The notes below the pieces were generated by a model, which saw only the letters and a list, made by a program, of their open reading frames with translations, searched no databases and was not told the DNA's origin. Of a stretch of DNA of 8,335 nucleotides, positions 5,902 to 8,335 are shown in pieces. Within the stretch, counting starts at the first letter, position 1. Each line of letters begins with the position of its first letter. Both the position numbers and the translations under genes were made by a program. Source of the DNA: an uncultured Novosphingobium sp. (GTDB lineage: Bacteria; Pseudomonadota; Alphaproteobacteria; Sphingomonadales; Sphingomonadaceae); the NCBI GenBank assembly GCA_937860195.1, contig CALMBN010000030.1:1-8335 (forward strand), written 5' to 3'.

Positions 5902-7367
5902 GGCTGGACACGCTGGCCGACCGAGCAGGAATTGCACTGGCCAGCCCTTGCGACGCCCGGGTGACCGGTTTTGCCATCGACAATCGGAAAGTTGCTCCCG
6001 GTACGGTGTTCGGGGCATTTCGGGGTGCTGTGGTCAACGGGGAGGATTTCATTCCCGCCGCTGTCACTGCCGGGGCGGTAGCGGTCGTCGCCCGGCCTGA
6101 GGCCAAGGTTGAAGGCGCGGTCCATATCGCCGATGCCAACCCGCGTCGCGCTTTCGCACGGATCGCCGCCGGGTTTTTCAGGCCGGTCCCTGAAACGCTG
6201 GTTGCAGTAACGGGGACCAACGGCAAAACGTCTTGCGTCGAAATGACCCGGCAGATCTGGCGGATGACCGGCCACCGCGCCGCATCGATCGGAACGCTGG
6301 GAGTAACCACGGCGGATGAAAGCATTTCAACCGGCCTCACCACCCCCGACATCGTTACCTTCCTCGCCAATATGAGCGGGCTGGCTCGCGAGGGGGTAAC
6401 TCATGTCGCCTATGAAGCCAGCAGTCACGGCCTGTCGCAGTACCGCAACGAAGGGCTGAAGGTCATGGCCGGGGCCTTCACCAATCTCAGCCGCGATCAC
6501 CTCGACTACCATAGTGACATGGACGACTATTTCGCGGCCAAGATGCGGCTGTTTGATGAAGTGGTCGCTGCCGATGGCACCGGTGTGGTCTGGATGGATG
6601 ACGAGTGGAGCGGCAAGGCTGCACAGCATGTTCAGCGGCGCGGGCTGCGCTTGCTGGGTGTGGGCGAGGGCGCGGATGAGAATGGAATCCGTCTGCTTGC
6701 CCGCGTTCCGGGCCAGCTGGGGCAGGTCCTGGAAATCGAATGCGCCGGCCAGCGGCACACCTTGAACCTGCCGCTGATCGGCGCCTATCAGGCTGCCAAT
6801 GCGCTGGTTTCGGCCGGGCTGGTGCTGGCAACCGGGGGTGAGGCTGGGCAGGTATTTGATGCCCTTGCGCGGCTGCAACCGGTCCGTGGGCGGCTGGAGC
6901 GCGCGGCAATTGCCCGCTCTGGCGCGCCGATCTATGTTGACTATGCCCATACTCCCGATGCGCTGGAAGCCGCGATTGCAGCGTTGCGTCCGCATTGCTC
7001 GGGCAAGCTGATCGTGGTGTTCGGGGCCGGCGGTGACCGTGACCCCGGCAAGCGCGAACCGATGGGGCGGATCGTTGCGGAGCAGGCCGACATCGGGATC
7101 GTTACCGATGACAACCCGCGCGGCGAAAAGCCAGCCGCGATCCGGGCAATGGTGTTAAACGGCGGAGCCGCATTGCGCGAAGTCGGAGATCGCCGCGCCG
7201 CGATAGCCGCCGCGATCGCCGAGGCGAGGATGATGCCGACGATCACGATGCGCGCCCAGTCGACGCGCCCCTCGACCTTCGCGTCCTTGATGATCGGGGA
7301 ATACGCGTGCTGCTGCCGGGCCGCGGGGATGCCGCAGACCACCAGGGCGACGATCGCCGCGACGTAG
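5898..7367 (+). CDS. murE: UDP-N-acetylmuramoyl-tripeptide ligase MurE, C-terminus replaced
   Basis: MurE is the cytoplasmic ATP-dependent ligase that adds the third amino acid to UDP-MurNAc-Ala-Glu. The N-terminal domain (AIDNRKVAPGTVFGAF), the ATP loop GTNGKT (106-111), YEASSHGLSQYR, NLSRDHLDYH and the C-terminal VDYAHTPDAL and FGAGGDRDPGKR motifs are present. DNPR (405-408) is the signature of enzymes that add meso-diaminopimelate, as expected in Gram-negatives. Homology stops near residue 443 (base ~7226). The remaining 47 codons to the TGA at 7367 are antisense to a transporter fragment and are not MurE-like. The usual end, with the AGKGHE region that supplies further diaminopimelate contacts, is missing, so the protein as written should be inactive. 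The start overlaps ftsI as ATGA, with AAAAGGG (5885-5891) as ribosome binding site. Since MurE is essential, an assembly join is the likeliest cause. Confidence 0.93.
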   Translation: MRLDTLADRAGIALASPCDARVTGFAIDNRKVAPGTVFGAFRGAVVNGEDFIPAAVTAGAVAVVARPEAKVEGAVHIADANPRRAFARIAAGFFRPVPETLVAVTGTNGKTSCVEMTRQIWRMTGHRAASIGTLGVTTADESISTGLTTPDIVTFLANMSGLAREGVTHVAYEASSHGLSQYRNEGLKVMAGAFTNLSRDHLDYHSDMDDYFAAKMRLFDEVVAADGTGVVWMDDEWSGKAAQHVQRRGLRLLGVGEGADENGIRLLARVPGQLGQVLEIECAGQRHTLNLPLIGAYQAANALVSAGLVLATGGEAGQVFDALARLQPVRGRLERAAIARSGAPIYVDYAHTPDALEAAIAALRPHCSGKLIVVFGAGGDRDPGKREPMGRIVAEQADIGIVTDDNPRGEKPAAIRAMVLNGGAALREVGDRRAAIAAAIAEARMMPTITMRAQSTRPSTFASLMIGEYACCCRAAGMPQTTRATIAAT

Positions 7368-7507
7368 GCGTCCAGCACCACGATCGGGCTGACGCCGTCG
7401 ATCCACATCATGGTGGTGGTGGTGTCGCCGACGACGCTGCCCGAGCCTCCGGCATTGGAGGCGGCGACGATGGCGGCCAGATAACCGATGCCGACACGGC
7501 CGTTGAA
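7209..7507 (-). pseudogene. internal fragment of an ion transporter (NhaD / IT superfamily-like)
   Basis: About 99 codons on the minus strand encode hydrophobic segments typical of a polytopic transporter. VGIGYLAAIVAASNAGGSGS leads into GDTTTTMMWIDGVSP, then come a second helix (VLDAYVAAIVALVVCGIPAA) and a third starting at VDWARIVIVGIILASAIA. The SNAGG followed by GD-TTT-M-W resembles the re-entrant signature of NhaD-type sodium/proton antiporters and related citrate-transporter-like proteins (NhaD itself has ANAGGAW and GDVTTTMLW, from memory). Neither the beginning nor the end of the gene is here: it joins L28 codons at 7507/7508 and runs into antisense murE at about 7209-7226. It has no start codon or ribosome binding site of its own. 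The frame is open throughout, so the coding sequence is not decayed but cut at both ends. The exact family is uncertain. Confidence 0.65.
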
Positions 7508-7651
7508 GACGCGGCGGGCGACGGTGCCGCCGATCAGGGCTCGCACTCGCTGCAGGTTGGGCTCCATGGTGCGCGAGGTGACGTTGTGCGCGTGGCTGAG
7601 CTGCCGGCCGGTGATGGTGCCGCGCTGACAGAGATCGCAGGACTTCGCCAT
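7508..7651 (-). pseudogene. rpmB: 50S ribosomal protein L28, N-terminal 48 codons only
   Basis: Read on the minus strand from the ATG at 7649-7651, the protein begins MAKSCDLCQRG, continues with SHAHNVTSRTMEPNLQRVRA and reaches GGTVARRV. This is the bacterial L28 pattern, including the first CxxC pair (CDLC), SHAHN and PNLQ-VRA. L28 normally has 60-78 residues, and in zinc-binding forms a second CxxC (CTRCL-like) follows. That part is absent because the frame passes without a stop into transporter codons at about 7507. GGAG sits 8 bases before the ATG on the minus strand. The continuous open frame runs on through the transporter piece and antisense murE to 6941, giving a 236-codon ORF that is not a natural protein family. 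L28 is a core ribosomal protein, so a healthy genome should hold a complete copy. Confidence 0.75.
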
Positions 7652-7722
7652 GACAAATCACTCCGACGACGAGAAAGATGGAAGAGGTGTTGCCTTGCGG
7701 CCGCCTCCGGGCGGAGCCCCCA

Positions 7723-7751
7723 AGTATAGGACCAGTTCTATACCCCGGCAA
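7723..7751 (-). promoter_or_regulatory. candidate rpmB promoter
   Basis: On the minus strand, TTGCCG (7751-7746) and TATACT (7728-7723) are separated by 17 bases, with four of six and five of six matches to the sigma70 consensus. Transcription would start near 7716 and give a leader of about 65 bases before rpmB. The -10 lies in a perfect inverted repeat: GTATAG (7724-7729), 8 bases, CTATAC (7738-7743). Confidence 0.5.
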
Positions 7752-7777
7752 GCCTTTTTGCCCTGTGATTCTCATCC

Positions 7778-7806
7778 TTGACCCTCCAGGGGTCGCCTGC
7801 TACGCT
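7778..7806 (+). promoter_or_regulatory. candidate pilM promoter (extended -10)
   Basis: TTGACC (7778-7783, five of six matches to the -35) is followed 17 bases later by TACGCT (7801-7806). That hexamer is weak by itself but is preceded by TGC, forming an extended -10 (TGnTACGCT). The predicted start near 7813 gives a leader of about 62 bases before the pilM GTG. Confidence 0.45.
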
Positions 7807-7874
7807 CCAGAAAAGCTTTAAGGAATGACGGCCAAACTTCGATGGCTATGAGCATTTCCTGGGGGTAACCACTC

Positions 7875-8335
7875 GTGCTCTTTGCGCGACCCAAGTCTGT
7901 CGTCGGGCTGGATATCGGCAGCAGCGGCATCAAGCTGATCGAGCTGAAGGAACGCCGAAGGGGCGAGTACCAACTCGTGCACCTCGGGTTCGAACCCCTG
8001 TCGCCGGAGGCGATCGTCGACGGGTCGATCATGGACTCCTCCCTCGTGGTCGACGCCATCAATCGTCTGAACGAGCAGACCGGCACCAAGAACCCGAGCT
8101 ACGCGACCTCCCTGTCCGGACACTCGGTGATCATCAAGAAGATCCAGGTGCCGGCGGTCTCCGCCGATGAGCTGGCGGAGTCGATCCGCTGGGAGGCGGA
8201 GCAGTACATTCCCTTCGACATCAACGACGTGCGGCTCGACTACGTCGTCCTCAACGAAGGCGCCGAGGGTCGAGAGACCCTCGACGTTCTCTTGGTGGCG
8301 GTCAAGCGAGACAAGGTCAACGACTACGTGTCGGT
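7875..8335 (+). CDS. pilM: type IV pilus assembly protein PilM, 3' truncated
   Basis: PilM is an actin-like (FtsA-fold) cytoplasmic ATPase-like protein that binds the N-terminus of PilN and links the inner-membrane alignment complex PilMNO to the type IV pilus machine. The window holds the first 153 codons of a protein usually near 350. The phosphate-binding segment VVGLDIGSSGIKLIEL (residues 9-24) is diagnostic, and EAEQYIPF (107-114) is a conserved PilM motif. The start must be the GTG at 7875: an in-frame TAA at 7866-7868 blocks any earlier start, and GGGGG (7861-7865) lies 9 bases before it. It is divergent from rpmB, with 223 bases between. The wording MLFARPKS-VGLDIGSS is, as I recall, common in Acidobacteriota and deltaproteobacterial-type genomes and unlike sphingomonads, which generally lack this gene next to the dcw cluster. 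pilN and pilO would be expected to follow beyond the edge. Confidence 0.92.
   Translation, partial: MLFARPKSVVGLDIGSSGIKLIELKERRRGEYQLVHLGFEPLSPEAIVDGSIMDSSLVVDAINRLNEQTGTKNPSYATSLSGHSVIIKKIQVPAVSADELAESIRWEAEQYIPFDINDVRLDYVVLNEGAEGRETLDVLLVAVKRDKVNDYVS

Noticed and set aside
5589..6275. 228-codon open frame on the minus strand
   Set aside because: It lies wholly across ftsI and murE, whose motifs are intact on the plus strand. The translation is Arg/Pro/Gly-rich with no recognisable family, as expected for a shadow frame in GC-rich DNA.
6327..6995. 222-codon open frame on the minus strand
   Set aside because: It is antisense to the conserved centre of murE, with no family features and no ribosome binding site.
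7405..7425. Run of GTG/GGT triplets resembling a microsatellite
   Set aside because: On the minus strand it encodes the conserved TTTT-MMW part of the transporter signature, so codon choice explains it.
7155..7775. 206-codon open frame on the minus strand in another frame
   Set aside because: The translation is extremely Arg/His/Gly-rich and overlaps the better supported L28 and transporter frame.
7842..7868. Eight-codon ORF (MAMSISWG) just before pilM, a possible leader peptide
   Set aside because: It has no regulatory codon run and no alternative hairpins or terminator nearby. It is useful only in showing that pilM cannot start upstream of 7875.
1..8335. CRISPR arrays, tRNA or rRNA genes, insertion sequences, attachment sites
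   Set aside because: I saw no regularly spaced repeats, tRNA-like cloverleaf, transposase motifs or terminal inverted repeats. The joins near 7209-7226 and 7507 have no mobile-element signatures.

Overview
Most of this window (about 300 to 7226) looks like the chromosome of an alphaproteobacterium of the Sphingomonadales type (Sphingomonas/Novosphingobium/Erythrobacter-like). The signs are the start of a division and cell wall (dcw) cluster, mraZ-rsmH-ftsL-ftsI-murE, a sphingomonad-style cysteine synthase half gene, two small conserved membrane protein genes upstream, and several GANTC sites in the dcw control region. The lineage call rests on recalled protein families, not on a search.

Layout: 1-786 is the 3' part of a PLP-dependent cysteine synthase / cystathionine beta-synthase family gene that enters from the left; its first ~300 bases resemble a different subfamily from the rest. 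Two membrane protein genes of unknown function follow (807-1142, 1129-1887), nearly touching and on the same strand. A 345-base gap (1888-2232) is the dcw control region: AT-rich promoter DNA, two pairs of 10-bp-period TGCGGGAAAT-like repeats that could be MraZ boxes, an 8-bp inverted repeat, five GANTC sites and two GC hairpins. Then mraZ, rsmH, ftsL, ftsI and murE run on the + strand, each joined to the next by a 4-base ATGA stop/start overlap. The products are a transcription factor, a 16S rRNA methyltransferase, two division-site membrane proteins (FtsL, and FtsI as septal transpeptidase) and the ligase that adds the third stem amino acid to the peptidoglycan precursor.

At about 7209-7226 the murE homology stops inside the C-terminal domain. 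The next ~300 bases encode, on the minus strand, an internal piece of an ion transporter. That piece is joined at about 7507 to the first 48 codons of a minus-strand ribosomal protein L28 gene, so neither gene has its proper ends. A normal-looking bidirectional intergenic region (7652-7874) and the start of pilM (type IV pilus, 7875 to the right edge) follow. The L28 and PilM parts look more like Acidobacteriota or deltaproteobacterial/Myxococcota sequence than sphingomonad sequence.

The main unusual feature is therefore structural. The right end, and perhaps the far left end, look like joins between unrelated genomes at short stretches of shared sequence. This most resembles metagenome assembly chimerism, although a real rearrangement cannot be excluded from sequence alone. 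I see no convincing new biological system. The most useful biological observations are the coupled dcw operon and its candidate regulatory sites.
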